Positions 52,257 to 62,700 of a stretch of 64,000 nucleotides of DNA are shown piece by piece. The notes beneath the pieces are model-generated. The model saw nothing but the letters and a program-made list of their open reading frames with translations, searched no databases and was not told where the DNA came from. Within the stretch, counting starts at the first letter, position 1. Each line of letters opens with the position of its first letter. Origin of the DNA: Alphaproteobacteria bacterium (GTDB lineage Bacteria > Pseudomonadota > Alphaproteobacteria > DSM-16000 > Inquilinaceae); contig JANQGH010000051.1 of NCBI GenBank assembly GCA_028277405.1, forward strand, positions 1 through 64,000, written 5' to 3'. A program made the position numbers and the translations under genes.

Positions 52257-53263
52257 TGTCCACCCCGCCCGTGATCGAGGTGCGCAACGTCAGCAAGCAC
52301 TTCACCCGTCGGCTCGATCTTTTGAAGCGCGCCGCGCGTCGCCTGGGCGCGAAAGTGAAGCAGCGCGTTGTCCGAGCCGTCGACGATGTCACCCTCGTCG
52401 TGCACGAGGGCGAAGCCGTTGGCCTGGTGGGCGAGTCGGGCTGCGGCAAGTCAACGCTGGGCCGTATCGTCGCCGGTATCGACACGCCGACGACGGGCGA
52501 GGTTCTTTTTCGGGGCGATCGGTTGATACCGGATGGTGGCGCGGTGGCGCGGCGCGCCGCTTTGAACGTGCAGATGATCTTCCAGGATCCACTCGATTCC
52601 CTCAATCCGCGCCATCGGATGGGTCGCATCGTGGGGGAGGGGGCCAGCTATCACCGCGTGGTGGAACCGGGCGATCTGGACCAGCATGTCGACAAAGTGC
52701 TGGGTCAAGTCGGCCTCGACCCTTCTATGAAGCCGCGCTTTCCCCATCAATTCTCCGGCGGCCAACGGCAACGCATCGGTATCGCGCGCGCCTTGGCGGT
52801 AAATCCGGAGGTGATCGTCTGCGACGAATCCGTAGCCTCGCTCGACGTGTCAATTCAAGCGCAGATCATCAATCTATTCATGCGTCTGAGGCACGATTTG
52901 GGGCTCGCCTATCTCTTCATCAGCCACGATATCGGCGTCGTGCGCCACATCGCCGACAGGGTCGTGGTGATGTATCTTGGCCGTATCGTCGAAGAGGGAC
53001 CGATGCGGGCTCTGTTCGACGATCCCAACCACCCTTACACCCAAGCGTTGCTGCGCGAGGTGCCGCGGCTCGACAATCGGCGTGTCCAGTTCAACACGAT
53101 CGTCGGCGAGATCCCTTCGCCGTTGGATCCACCGTCGGGCTGCCACTTCCATCCGCGCTGTCCCCACGCGATGGAGCGATGCCGGGTTGAGACCCCGCGC
53201 CTCAGGGAAATAGACACCGGCCACAGGTCCGCGTGTCACCTTAACGATGTTTCGCCGAGCTGA
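52256..53263 (+). CDS. Peptide-class ABC ATP-binding protein (DppF-like)
   Basis: A 335-aa ABC ATPase pairing with the DppD-like subunit: Walker A GESGCGKS, Q-loop MIFQDPLDSLNPRHRMG, signature FSGGQRQRIGIARALA, Walker B VIVCDESVASLDVSIQAQI, His switch FISHDIGVV and the C-terminal GCHFHPRCPHAMERC extension. Walker B reads VCDESV rather than the usual CDEPV, with Ser for Pro. It is the last gene of the operon and converges on the OYE gene of the next unit. Confidence 0.94.
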   Translation: MSTPPVIEVRNVSKHFTRRLDLLKRAARRLGAKVKQRVVRAVDDVTLVVHEGEAVGLVGESGCGKSTLGRIVAGIDTPTTGEVLFRGDRLIPDGGAVARRAALNVQMIFQDPLDSLNPRHRMGRIVGEGASYHRVVEPGDLDQHVDKVLGQVGLDPSMKPRFPHQFSGGQRQRIGIARALAVNPEVIVCDESVASLDVSIQAQIINLFMRLRHDLGLAYLFISHDIGVVRHIADRVVVMYLGRIVEEGPMRALFDDPNHPYTQALLREVPRLDNRRVQFNTIVGEIPSPLDPPSGCHFHPRCPHAMERCRVETPRLREIDTGHRSACHLNDVSPS

Positions 53264-53348
53264 TGTTTGGATGCACAGCGGTTCCTGTTGACGCGGCGGC
53301 CCGACCGGCGGACCGCGACGCCGATACGTTCCTGGTGAGAAATAGAGG

Positions 53349-54482
53349 CTAGAAGAGGATGCTTCGCATTTCCGGGTCGTAGCTAGCCATCTCCTCGGTC
53401 CGGCCTCGGCGGACCTTGTCTGCCCAGGCCGGGTCGGCCAAAACCGCGCGACCCACGGCGACCAGATCGAAGTCTCCACGTTCGAGGCGGCGGACCAGCT
53501 CATCCAGCGGCGCGGGCATAGAGGCGCCATCGTGGATGAATTCACTCGAAAGCCCGACCGATCCGACGGTGATCGTGGGCTTGCCAGTGACTTTCTTTGC
53601 CCAGCCCGCGAGGTTCAGATCGGAGCCCTCAAACGCCGGCTCCCAGAACCGGCGCTGCGAACAGTGAAAGACATCCACGCCGGCGTCGGCCAGCGGTTCG
53701 AGCCAGTCCGCCATCTCGGCAGGGGTTTCCGCCACCCGTGCGTCGAAGTCCAGGCCCTTCCATTGCGACAGGCGAAAAGTCAGCGGCATATCGCCGGGCA
53801 TAGCCGTCCGCACCGCCCTGACAACTTCAACGCCGAACCTGGTACGGGCGCGCAGCGTCTTGCCGCCCCAGGCGTCGTCGCGGCTGTTGGACACCTTCCA
53901 GAAGAAATCGTCGATCAGATAGCCATGGGCGCCGTGAATCTCGATTGCATCGAAGCCGAGGCGCACGGCATCGGCGGCCGTACGTCCGAAGGCGGCGATC
54001 GTGTCGGCGATGGCCTCATCCGTCATGGGCGCGACGCGCGGAAGCTCCCAATCGCGCAGTCCGGAGGCGGAGTCGATCGGGCCGGGGGCTTCCCATGGGC
54101 TGTCGAGTGGATCGAGCCTGGGCCCCACATGCCAAAGCTGCGGGGCGATCAGGCCGCCCGCCGCATGGACCTCATCCACCACCCGGGCCCAACCCGCCAG
54201 GGCCGCGTCGCCATACATGTGCGGCACGTTGGGGTCGTTCTTGGACGCGGGCCGCTCGATCACTGTGCCTTCGGTGGTGATCAGACCGATGCCGCCTTCC
54301 GCACGGCGCCGGTAATAGGCCGCGACCTCCGGAGGCGGCACCCCCTCGGGCGAGTGCGACCGGGTCATCGGCGCCATGACAATCCGGTTCGGCAGGGTCA
54401 GGCGCCCAAGCGTGATCGGCTCGAACAGCGGCGCGACGCGGTGGTCGGAGGTGGCCGCCAAGGGAGGCGGAGCGGTGTTCAT
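53349..54482 (-). CDS. Old yellow enzyme-type NADH:flavin oxidoreductase
   Basis: A 377-aa FMN TIM-barrel enzyme of the OYE family: LFEPITLGRLTLPNRIVMAPMTRSHS at the N-terminus, the substrate-positioning pair in EIHGAHGYLIDDFFW, and the C-terminal RAVLADPAWADKVRRG. It reduces activated C=C bonds such as enones, maleimides or nitro compounds. Unlike the 652-aa OYE at 28562-30520 it has no Fe-S or FAD domain. It overlaps the DppF-like stop by 4 bp and ends the fused-Hyu operon. Confidence 0.92.
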   Translation of the reverse strand: MNTAPPPLAATSDHRVAPLFEPITLGRLTLPNRIVMAPMTRSHSPEGVPPPEVAAYYRRRAEGGIGLITTEGTVIERPASKNDPNVPHMYGDAALAGWARVVDEVHAAGGLIAPQLWHVGPRLDPLDSPWEAPGPIDSASGLRDWELPRVAPMTDEAIADTIAAFGRTAADAVRLGFDAIEIHGAHGYLIDDFFWKVSNSRDDAWGGKTLRARTRFGVEVVRAVRTAMPGDMPLTFRLSQWKGLDFDARVAETPAEMADWLEPLADAGVDVFHCSQRRFWEPAFEGSDLNLAGWAKKVTGKPTITVGSVGLSSEFIHDGASMPAPLDELVRRLERGDFDLVAVGRAVLADPAWADKVRRGRTEEMASYDPEMRSILF

Positions 54483-55345
54483 GGGGCGCCTTTCTCGCTG
54501 TCGGGTTGGATCTTGCCCTGCGCCGCCGGACCCCAGAAAGGCGACTTTCCCGGGTCGGGGTCGGGCATGGCGGCCAGCAGGGTCTTTGCATAGTCGGTGC
54601 GCGGCGCATCGAAGATCTGGTCGACGGGACCGTCCTCGACCAGCTTGCCGCGATAGATCAGGGCCGCCCGGTGGCAGATGTAGCGCACCACAGCCAGATC
54701 GTGGCTGATAAAGAGAAAGGTCAGGCCAAGCTGATCCTGAAGGCCTATGAGCAGCGCGAGCACCTGCGCCTGGACCGAGACGTCAAGCGCCGAGGTGGGC
54801 TCGTCGAGCACGACCAGCCTCGGATTGCAGGCCAGCGCCCGTGCAATGCCGATGCGCTGACGCTGGCCGCCCGAGAACTCATGCGGATACCGGGTCAGAT
54901 GGCCCCGTTCCATACGCACGAGTTCGAGGAGTTCCGCCACCCTGTCGGTCATCTGCCGACCGCTGAGCCCCAGGACGTCGCGGTGAACTTCCATCGGTTC
55001 AGCGACGATGTCGCGCACCGACATGCGTGGGTTGAGCGATGCGTGGGGGTCTTGGAACACCATCTGAATGCGGGCACGCTGGGCGCGAAGCGCCTTTGGC
55101 GAAAGCGCATGGATGTCCTCGCCCTCGAACACTATGCGCCCTGCCGTCGGCCGTTCCAGCCCCAGGATGGCCCTGGTCAGCGTGGTCTTGCCCGATCCGC
55201 TTTCGCCGACGATGCCCAGGCATTCCCCGCTGTCGATCACGAAGCTGACGCCGTCAACGGCGCGGACCGTTTCGGCCGCGCCGCCGAACCAACCACGGCG
55301 GACCGTGTAGTGCTTTACAAGGTCTTCGACGACGAGAATGCTCAC
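54479..55345 (-). CDS. Peptide-class ABC ATP-binding protein (DppF-like), second system
   Basis: A 288-aa ABC ATPase: Walker A GESGSGKT, Q-loop MVFQDPHASLNPRMSV, signature FSGGQRQRIGIARAL, Walker [20 protein letters not shown] and His switch FISHDLAVV. It is shorter than its counterpart at 52256, lacking most of the C-terminal Cys-containing extension. GTG start at 55345 overlaps the DppD-like stop by 4 bp. Confidence 0.92.
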   Translation of the reverse strand: MSILVVEDLVKHYTVRRGWFGGAAETVRAVDGVSFVIDSGECLGIVGESGSGKTTLTRAILGLERPTAGRIVFEGEDIHALSPKALRAQRARIQMVFQDPHASLNPRMSVRDIVAEPMEVHRDVLGLSGRQMTDRVAELLELVRMERGHLTRYPHEFSGGQRQRIGIARALACNPRLVVLDEPTSALDVSVQAQVLALLIGLQDQLGLTFLFISHDLAVVRYICHRAALIYRGKLVEDGPVDQIFDAPRTDYAKTLLAAMPDPDPGKSPFWGPAAQGKIQPDSEKGAP

Positions 55346-56226
55346 ACCGCCGCCTCGACCGGGTCGACGCTGAAGGACAGATCGCCCCGCTTCATCTCGC
55401 GGGTCGGCACCGAGGCCATCAGTGCCCGCGTATAGGCATGGGCCGGGCTCGTCAGCACCTTGGCGACCGGTCCCGCCTCGACGATCTCGCCCTGCCGCAT
55501 CACCGCGACCTCGTTGCAGATCTGGGCGACCACGCCCAGGTTGTGGGTGATAAACATCACCGTCAGGCCGCGGTCCACGACAAAGGAATGAATGAGCGCC
55601 AGCACCTGGGCCTGGACGGAGACATCAAGCGCCGTGGTTGGCTCATCGGCAATCAGAAGCTTCGGCCGTCCGATGAGCGCCATGGCGATCAACACACGCT
55701 GCCGCATGCCGCCCGAGAACTGGTGCGGATAGGCGTCGATCCGCTGGGCCGGATCGACGATGCCGACGCGGCCCAGCATCTCGATAGCCAGCTGGCGGGC
55801 GACCGCGCGTTTCTGCCGTCGACGGGCGGTGGCGGGCAGCGACAGGATGTCGGGATCGCGCGAGGCCACGGCGAGCGCGGCATCGACCATCTGGGTCGAG
55901 ATGCGGAAGGCCGGGTTGAGATTGGTCGTTGGGTCCTGAAAGATCATCGAGATGCGGGTGCCGCGCAGCGCCCGCATCTCTTCTTCGCTCGCGGCCAGCA
56001 TGTCGTGGCCGTCGAAGAGGATGCGCCCCCCGAGATAGCGCCCCGGCGGCGTCGGCACCAAGCGCGAGACCGACAACCCCGTCAACGACTTGCCCGAACC
56101 GGTTTCGCCCACGACCCCGGCGATGGCGCCTTGAGGGATCGTCAGGTCGATGCCCTTGAGAACCTCCGTCTCACCGTCGAAGCTGGTCATCGCCAGCCGC
56201 AGCCCCTTGATGTCGAGCAGGGCCAT
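55342..56226 (-). CDS. Peptide-class ABC ATP-binding protein (DppD-like), second system
   Basis: A 294-aa ABC ATPase: Walker [10 protein letters not shown]-loop [13 protein letters not shown], signature [16 protein letters not shown], Walker [20 protein letters not shown], His switch FITHNLGVV. The start is ATG 56226 (MALLDIKG), which overlaps the DppC-like stop by one base (TGATG); the frame runs on to 56379 only inside that gene. The C-terminus lacks the Cys-rich extension seen in the other DppD. Confidence 0.92.
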   Translation of the reverse strand: MALLDIKGLRLAMTSFDGETEVLKGIDLTIPQGAIAGVVGETGSGKSLTGLSVSRLVPTPPGRYLGGRILFDGHDMLAASEEEMRALRGTRISMIFQDPTTNLNPAFRISTQMVDAALAVASRDPDILSLPATARRRQKRAVARQLAIEMLGRVGIVDPAQRIDAYPHQFSGGMRQRVLIAMALIGRPKLLIADEPTTALDVSVQAQVLALIHSFVVDRGLTVMFITHNLGVVAQICNEVAVMRQGEIVEAGPVAKVLTSPAHAYTRALMASVPTREMKRGDLSFSVDPVEAAV

Positions 56227-57116
56227 CAGCGCCGGGCTCTGGGATCGAGCGCCTGCCGCAGCCCCTCGCCGAACAGGTTGAAGGCGAGGACCGCGACGAA
56301 GATCGCCATGCCGGGGAAGATCGCCGTCCACCAGAAGTGTGGCAGGTTCGAGCGCGAAACGGACAACATGACCCCCCATTCCGGCGTCGGCGGGCGGACA
56401 CCGATGCCGATGAACCCCAGTGAGGCCACAGCGAGGATCGCGAATCCCACGTCAAGCGACATCTTGACGATGATCGGCGAGGTGACGTTGGGCAGAATGT
56501 GGCGGAAGATGATGCGTCCCGCGCCCGCGCCCTGCGCCCGGGCGGCGACGACAAACTGCTCCTCCTTCAGCCCGATAACCTCGCCGCGCACCAGACGAGC
56601 GAAACCGGGCCACCAGGCCAGCGCAAGCGCGATCACCATATTGACGATGCTCGGCCCCAGCCCGGCCGCAATCGCCATCGCCAGGATCAGTGCAGGCAGC
56701 GTGAGGATCAGGTCGGTGAAGCGCATCAGCACCTCGTCGATCCAGGTGCCGAAGTATCCCGCGGCAAGTCCGATCAGCGTCCCGATGAGCGTGGCTATCA
56801 CGATGACGCCCATCGCCGATAAGAGGGACACCTGCGCACCGGCAACAACCATCGACAGAATGTCCTGCCCGACCTCGTTGGTGCCGAACCAGAAGGCGGC
56901 CGACGGTGGCTTAAACCGGTCGAGAACGCTGACCTCTCCGGCCAGATGTTCGGGATAGGGGGCGACGAGCGGTCCGAAGATCGCCAGGAACAGCAGGAGC
57001 GCGACAAGCACCAGGCCGACCAGCGAAAGCGGATTCTGCCGAAACCGGTAGAAGGCGCGGGCCAGCCCCTCGCCGCCGGACGTTCCCGAAGCCTCCGCCG
57101 TGGTCCTGGCGCTCAT
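56226..57116 (-). CDS. Peptide-class ABC permease (DppC-like), second system
   Basis: A 296-aa permease with six hydrophobic segments, the FWFGTNEVGQDILSMVVAGAQVSLLS signature and QFVVAARAQGAGAGRIIFRHILPN loop. The start is ATG 57116 (MSARTTAEASG), overlapping the DppB-like stop by 4 bp; the frame continues to 57548 only inside that gene. Confidence 0.92.
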   Translation of the reverse strand: MSARTTAEASGTSGGEGLARAFYRFRQNPLSLVGLVLVALLLFLAIFGPLVAPYPEHLAGEVSVLDRFKPPSAAFWFGTNEVGQDILSMVVAGAQVSLLSAMGVIVIATLIGTLIGLAAGYFGTWIDEVLMRFTDLILTLPALILAMAIAAGLGPSIVNMVIALALAWWPGFARLVRGEVIGLKEEQFVVAARAQGAGAGRIIFRHILPNVTSPIIVKMSLDVGFAILAVASLGFIGIGVRPPTPEWGVMLSVSRSNLPHFWWTAIFPGMAIFVAVLAFNLFGEGLRQALDPRARR

Positions 57117-58120
57117 CGGTCGCCCACCTTGGGGTTGAGCACGCCATAGAGCAGATCGACGATCAGGTTGGTGGCGATGAAGATCACGCCGATCACGAGG
57201 GTCACGGCGATCACCGGATTGAAATCCTGGTTGAGGATGGCATTCGTCGCGTAAAGCCCAATCCCTGGCCAGTCGAACACCTTCTCGACCAGGACGGTGC
57301 TGCCCAGCATCCAGCCCACATAGAGCCCGATCATCGTCAGTGTCGCCGAGGCCGCGTTCTTCAGGACGTACTTGAATAAGATCAGCCGAATACTGAGGCC
57401 CAAGGCACGAGCGTTGCGCACGTAGTCCTGCTGGAGCGCCTCCATGGTCGAGGCCCGCATGATCCGGGTGATCATGGCGATCGGGGCCAGCGCCATGGTG
57501 ATCGCGGGCAGGGCCAGATGAACAAGCGAAAGCCAGAGCGTGTGCCATTGCCCGGCCAGGACACTATCGATTGTGTAGAAACCCGTGACGGCCGGCGGCG
57601 GCGCAACGGTGAAGGGCAATCGGCCACTCAGCGGCAGCAGAGACAGCCACATCGCAAAAATCAACTGCAGCACGAGGCCAAGAAAGAACTGCGGCATCGA
57701 CATCGCCGACAGCGTGCCGGCGCTGATCGTCATGTCCGGCGCCCGGTTCGCGGTCAGCCCCGCCACCAGGCCCAGCGGGATCGAGACCGCGACCGCCAGA
57801 AGGAGTGAGGCCGCCACCAGTTCCAGCGTCGCCGGAAGGTAGAGCGCAAGGTCGCCTGCCACCGGGCGCCGGGTCATGATCGAGCGGCCCAGATCGCCCT
57901 CGAAAAGCCCGGTGACATAGTCCCAGTATTGCACGGCGATGGGCTGATCGAGGCCGAACTCGGCCGCCACGGCCGCGCGTTGCTCGGCCGTGGCGTAGGG
58001 ACCGGCGGCCAGCGCCGCCGGATCCCCTGGGAGAACTCGTCCGATGACGAAAACCAGAAGCGACAGCCCGATGAGCAACGGCACGATCAGGGCGATCCTG
58101 AACAGAACGTAGCTCAGCAT
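57113..58120 (-). CDS. Peptide-class ABC permease (DppB-like), second system
   Basis: A 335-aa permease with the N-terminal YVLFRIALIVPLLIGLSLLVFVIGRVLPGDP helix and loop, the EAA loop DYVRNARALGLSIRLILFKYVLKNA, and LVEKVFDWPGIGLYA near the C-terminus. It follows the binding-protein gene by 19 bp and completes a typical A-B-C-D-F order. Confidence 0.93.
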   Translation of the reverse strand: MLSYVLFRIALIVPLLIGLSLLVFVIGRVLPGDPAALAAGPYATAEQRAAVAAEFGLDQPIAVQYWDYVTGLFEGDLGRSIMTRRPVAGDLALYLPATLELVAASLLLAVAVSIPLGLVAGLTANRAPDMTISAGTLSAMSMPQFFLGLVLQLIFAMWLSLLPLSGRLPFTVAPPPAVTGFYTIDSVLAGQWHTLWLSLVHLALPAITMALAPIAMITRIMRASTMEALQQDYVRNARALGLSIRLILFKYVLKNAASATLTMIGLYVGWMLGSTVLVEKVFDWPGIGLYATNAILNQDFNPVIAVTLVIGVIFIATNLIVDLLYGVLNPKVGDR

Positions 58121-58139
58121 CGGGCAGTCCAGCCCTCCT

Positions 58140-59702
58140 CTAGCTCACGGACAGCGGAAAGAAGCTGACCGCTTGCACAATGATGGGCGAGAACTCGTAG
58201 TTCTCGACGTTGTCCCGCAATCCCACCTTGGCCCGCTCGACGACGCCGAACAAGTCGGGCGCGTCATCGACGATGTTCTGCTGGATCTGGCTGTAGAGTT
58301 CGGCACGCCGGGCCTCATCCGGCTCGAACCGCGCGGCCTCGATCAACGCATCGACCTCCGCGTTGTTGTAGACCCCGTTCTGCCATCCTCCGTTCCGGCT
58401 GGAGTGATAGCCCGCAAAGGCGATCACGTCCGGATCGGCGTAGGAGACGCCAAGGTAGACCGAGAAGAAGTCGGGGAAGGTTTCGGGTGACTCGCACATG
58501 CGCACCATATCCGGCCAAGTCGACGGGCGGATGTTCACGTCGATGTTCAGCTCCTGGAGGCTGTCAAGGAGCACCAGGCACCAAAGCCTCTGCTGTTCGA
58601 GCCCGACCACATGCACGATGTCGAGCGTCAGCCCGCCCTCGGGATACGCGGTCTGCGCCAGGTACTCCCGCGCCCTGTCTAGATCCTTGCGCGGGACGTC
58701 GATCGAGGGATCGTGGCCAAAGAATCCGCTCGGCAGCGGCCCGTGCATGAGATCGGCGAAGCCGCTGACACTCCGCATCGCGTCGTAGTCGAACGCATGC
58801 GACACTGCCTTGCGCAGGTTCACGTCCGACAGCGGGCCATGCTCGGTGTTCATCTTGATCGAGAAGGTGCGGTCGCCCGGCTCGATGACCCGCACCACGC
58901 CTGGCGCGCCTTCCAAAGCGGACATGTCGTCGCTTGTCAGATCGACCGCCATATGGATTTCGCCGCGCCGGAGCATCAGGCGCTGGTTCGTGTTCTCGCG
59001 CACGTATCGCCAGATCACGGTATCGGTGTTGCCGCCACCCTCACGCCAATAAGTCGGGTCGCGGCGGAAGTCGATGACGTTCTCCGGCTCGAAGCGGGCC
59101 ACGGTGAAGGGGCCCGATCCGGCGGTATCGTTCAGCAGATAGGTCTGGCCGAGATCGCCACCCTCGTTGGCCTCGATGACGGCGGGGTTTACGACCGAGA
59201 TCCACGGCAGGACCTGGAGGAAGGGCGCGAAGGGTTGAAGCAGCGTGAACTCGACCGTGTGATCGTCCACCACCCGGATGCTGTCGGGGCCCACCACGCC
59301 GTCGATCATCCAGTTGTTGCCGCGCCCCACCGCTTTGATGCGCTCAAAGGAGTACCTCACGGCCTCGGCCGTCACCGGCGCGCCGTCGTGAAACTTGGCC
59401 TCGCGGTTGAGATTGAACGTATAGACGAGCCCGTCGCCCGAGACCGTCCAGTCCGTCGCCAGCCGGGGTTCGATCCGCGGCGGCATGCCGACGACATCAA
59501 CGAGCCCGTCATAGACATTCCGGATGATGACCGATGTCGGGTAGTCCTGCCCGCCATGCGGATCAAAATGCGTCTGCGCGCCCTGGTTGCCGATGATCAG
59601 CGTATTGGGCTGTTGAGCCAGCGCCACACGTCCGCCAATGGTCATTGCAGCGGCCCCGGCAGCGGTTCCGGCCATAAGGTCGCGTCGAGTCAGATTGGGC
59701 AT
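58140..59702 (-). CDS. Peptide-class ABC substrate-binding protein (SBP_bac_5), Tat-type signal
   Basis: A 520-aa periplasmic binding protein. The N-terminus MPNLTRRDLMAGTAAGAAAM carries a twin-arginine motif (Arg6-Arg7) before a hydrophobic stretch, so Tat export is likely, unlike the other binding proteins here. The mature part opens NTLIIGNQGAQTHFDPHGG and has the usual TFNLNREAKFHDGAPVTAEAV. ATG 59702 is chosen because GGAGGT lies 7 nt upstream; a GTG at 59711 would be inside the ribosome-binding site. It sits between the fused hydantoinase gene and its permeases. Confidence 0.9.
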   Translation of the reverse strand: MPNLTRRDLMAGTAAGAAAMTIGGRVALAQQPNTLIIGNQGAQTHFDPHGGQDYPTSVIIRNVYDGLVDVVGMPPRIEPRLATDWTVSGDGLVYTFNLNREAKFHDGAPVTAEAVRYSFERIKAVGRGNNWMIDGVVGPDSIRVVDDHTVEFTLLQPFAPFLQVLPWISVVNPAVIEANEGGDLGQTYLLNDTAGSGPFTVARFEPENVIDFRRDPTYWREGGGNTDTVIWRYVRENTNQRLMLRRGEIHMAVDLTSDDMSALEGAPGVVRVIEPGDRTFSIKMNTEHGPLSDVNLRKAVSHAFDYDAMRSVSGFADLMHGPLPSGFFGHDPSIDVPRKDLDRAREYLAQTAYPEGGLTLDIVHVVGLEQQRLWCLVLLDSLQELNIDVNIRPSTWPDMVRMCESPETFPDFFSVYLGVSYADPDVIAFAGYHSSRNGGWQNGVYNNAEVDALIEAARFEPDEARRAELYSQIQQNIVDDAPDLFGVVERAKVGLRDNVENYEFSPIIVQAVSFFPLSVS

Positions 59703-59774
59703 TTGGTTCACCTCCTCAGTTGGAATGTCGGCGTGCCCTGCTATCCAGGCGCGCTTCTTGGTCGTTCTCCTTGT

Positions 59775-62700
59775 TTATAATTCAGCATCCGCCGCCTGGA
59801 GCGTTTTGTCGGTGTCGCCCTCACACTGGGGCGGTGCGCCATAGCCAGCGCCGCCCGCGACGGTCACGTCAACGATCTGATCCGGGTCCGTCAGTTCGAC
59901 CAGCGCACCCAGGCCGCAGTCGCGCAGTATTTCGCCACTGGGTGTCGTGACATGCGCGCGCGCCGCCACGCCGGGCATGCCGCCAAACAGTCCCTCTGCG
60001 GGATGGGTCACCCCTTCGGGATAGATCGTAGCTAGCATCGGCCTGCCGTCGTCCCGCAGCTTGCGGAACCGGACACGCTGGCCCGGCCCGCCGAGCAGAG
60101 CGCCGGCGCCCCCCGAGCCTTGAATGAAAGCCTTCTCCATCACCAGGATGGGAACCCGCGCTTCGAGCAGTTCGATCGAGGTGTTCGCCGCCGAGGTCGG
60201 CCAGAGTAACCCGCCCCGGCCTGCCGCCGCCGCCGAGGCGCCTTGACCGCCGCCGACGAACAGGACGTCAGCAAAGGCCGTGCCGTCCTCGTCGATGCCA
60301 TAGGTATTCGAGGTGAACGGCAGCCCCGTGGCCGCCTGGACGCGGTCCGGCGCGGCCTCCGCGAGCGCGCGGAAAATGCCCGGCGCGATGTACCAGCCGG
60401 TGCGCGTGCGCAGGTTCACCGCCGCCGGGTAGCGGGCGTTGAGGATTGAGCCTTCGGGGGCCCTGACGTCGAACGGGCGGTAGCATCCCGCATTGCCCCG
60501 CACCTGGGGCGTCAGCATGCATTTCAGCGGATAGGTCGCGTGGGCGGCGGTATAGCTGAGCGTGCAGTTGATGCCGCCCTGAGGCAGCTGATCCGGCGCC
60601 CCATCGAAGCTGACGCCGATACGGTCGCCCTCAACCGTCACCGCGACCGGGTAGCGCAGCGGCGTGCCGAAGGGATTGTTCCAGGTCTCCGCCCGATAGA
60701 CCCCGTCCGGCAGCGCCGCGATCGCCTTGCGCATGGCGGCCTCGGAGCGGCCCTGCACCACCTCGGCGAAGGCCGTCAGGTCTTCGAGCCCGTAGTCGTC
60801 CATGAGCGAAAGCAGCCGCTGGACGCCGATCTCATTGGCGGCAACGAAAGAGGCCAGATCGCCCAGGACCTGGTCGGCTGTCCGCACGTTCTGCCGGAAC
60901 AGGGTGAAGAAGGCCGCGTTAGGGCGGCCTGCCTCATAAAGCTTCATCGGCGGAATCTGGAAGCCTTCCTCATAGACCTCGCGCGCTTTCAGCCAGTCGC
61001 GTGTGCCGCCGATGTCGGATACATTACCAACGGTCCCGGCCAGAGCGACGACCCTGCCGTCCCGGAAGACCGGTGTGACCACGGCGATGTCGAACAGGTG
61101 TCCCGCACAAAGCCAGGGGTCGTTGGTGACGAGCACGTCACCCTCGGCCAGGGTTGCGACTGGAAACGCCTGTAGGAGCGCTTTGGCAGCGCGAGGCAGG
61201 GTGAGGTTGAAGACCGGCATCGCGCGGGACGAATGGGCCAGCGTGTCGCCATTCACATCGAGCAGGTCGCAGGCGAAGTCCTGCGCCTCGGAGATCACCA
61301 GCGAAAATGCTGTGCGGCAAACGGTCAGCCACATCTCCTCGGCCACCGTCACGGCCCGGCTCCACATGATCTCCAGCGCCATTGGATCGGCTTCGATCCG
61401 GGCGCGGGCCTCGACCGGGTTCAGCGCCGCGGTTACGCCCAACGCCATCGGCCTGTGGCGACCCACATCGATGCGCAGGTTCAGCCTTGCGTCCACCGTC
61501 GCCTCGCAGCCCGGTGGGAGCACCGTGGTGGCCTCGCGCTCTTCGATGATCGCGGGCCCCTCCAGCCGCGCCCGAGGCGCGAGCGCGTAACGGTCGTAGA
61601 CCGGCGTCTCCACGAAATCGCCGTCGAACCAGGCCGGGCGATGTCCTTTCAGCGCTGATGACGCCTCGGCGCGCTCGGCGGACAGGACGATCTGCGGATC
61701 GGGCCCCGTTGCACGCACGCGGAAAGCCACGACTTCAGCCGGCATGTCCTGCGGCGGTGGTGCGTAGCGGCTGGCGTAAACGCTGAGAAACGCCTCGCGC
61801 AACGCGCCGATTGCGTGCGGTGACAGCGGACCCTCGGGCAGGGGAACGCTGACGGTATGCATCTGCCCGACCAGCCGCATGTCGGCGCTGCGTGACAAGG
61901 TCACACTGCGGACATCCCCGCCGGCATCCTCAAGCCGTCCGCGGGAGGCGTTCTCCAGCGCTTCAAGTATCGCGTTCGCCTCGCCAAAAGCGGCGTCGGG
62001 TTCGAGGAGAAGACGCGACGAGCGGACCGTCTCGAAGGAGAGCGGCGCTGCCAGGAAGCCCAGGGCCGAGGCGGTGCCGGAGCCGGCGGGCACGATCACC
62101 TCCGACAGACCCAGGGCCCGCGCCACCTCCACCGCATGGGCCGGCCCCGCTCCTCCGAAAGCCACCATGGCGATCCCGCGCGGATCGCGGCCGCGCTCGA
62201 CCGCGTGCATGCGCGCGGCGGCGGCCATGTTCTCGACCACCAGTTTGTGGACGCCCGCCGCGGCTTCGACCGCATTGAGGCCAAGTGCCCGTGCTAGCGG
62301 GGCCACCGCCCCTTCGGCCGCCGCCTTGTCGAGCATCATCCGCCCCCCAAGGAAGAACCCGGGATCGTAGTAGCCCAGCACCAGATTGGCATCCGTCACG
62401 GTCGGCCTTGTGCCCCCGCCGCCATAACAGGCCGGTCCGGGCATTGCTCCTGCCGAGCGCGGTCCGACCTTCATCAGGCCGACCTCATCAACCTCGGCGA
62501 TCGACCCACCGCCCGCGCCGATCTCGATAAGATCGACGACCGGCGTGCGGATCGGAAGGCCGGATCCTCGGGTGAAACGGTGCTCCCGCGCCGCCTCGAG
62601 TTCGGTCGTGACCGCGAGCGTGCCGCCTTCGATCAGACAGGCCTTGGCGGTGGTCCCGCCCATATCAAAGGCCAGCGCGTCCGCATGGCCCGCCTCGGCG

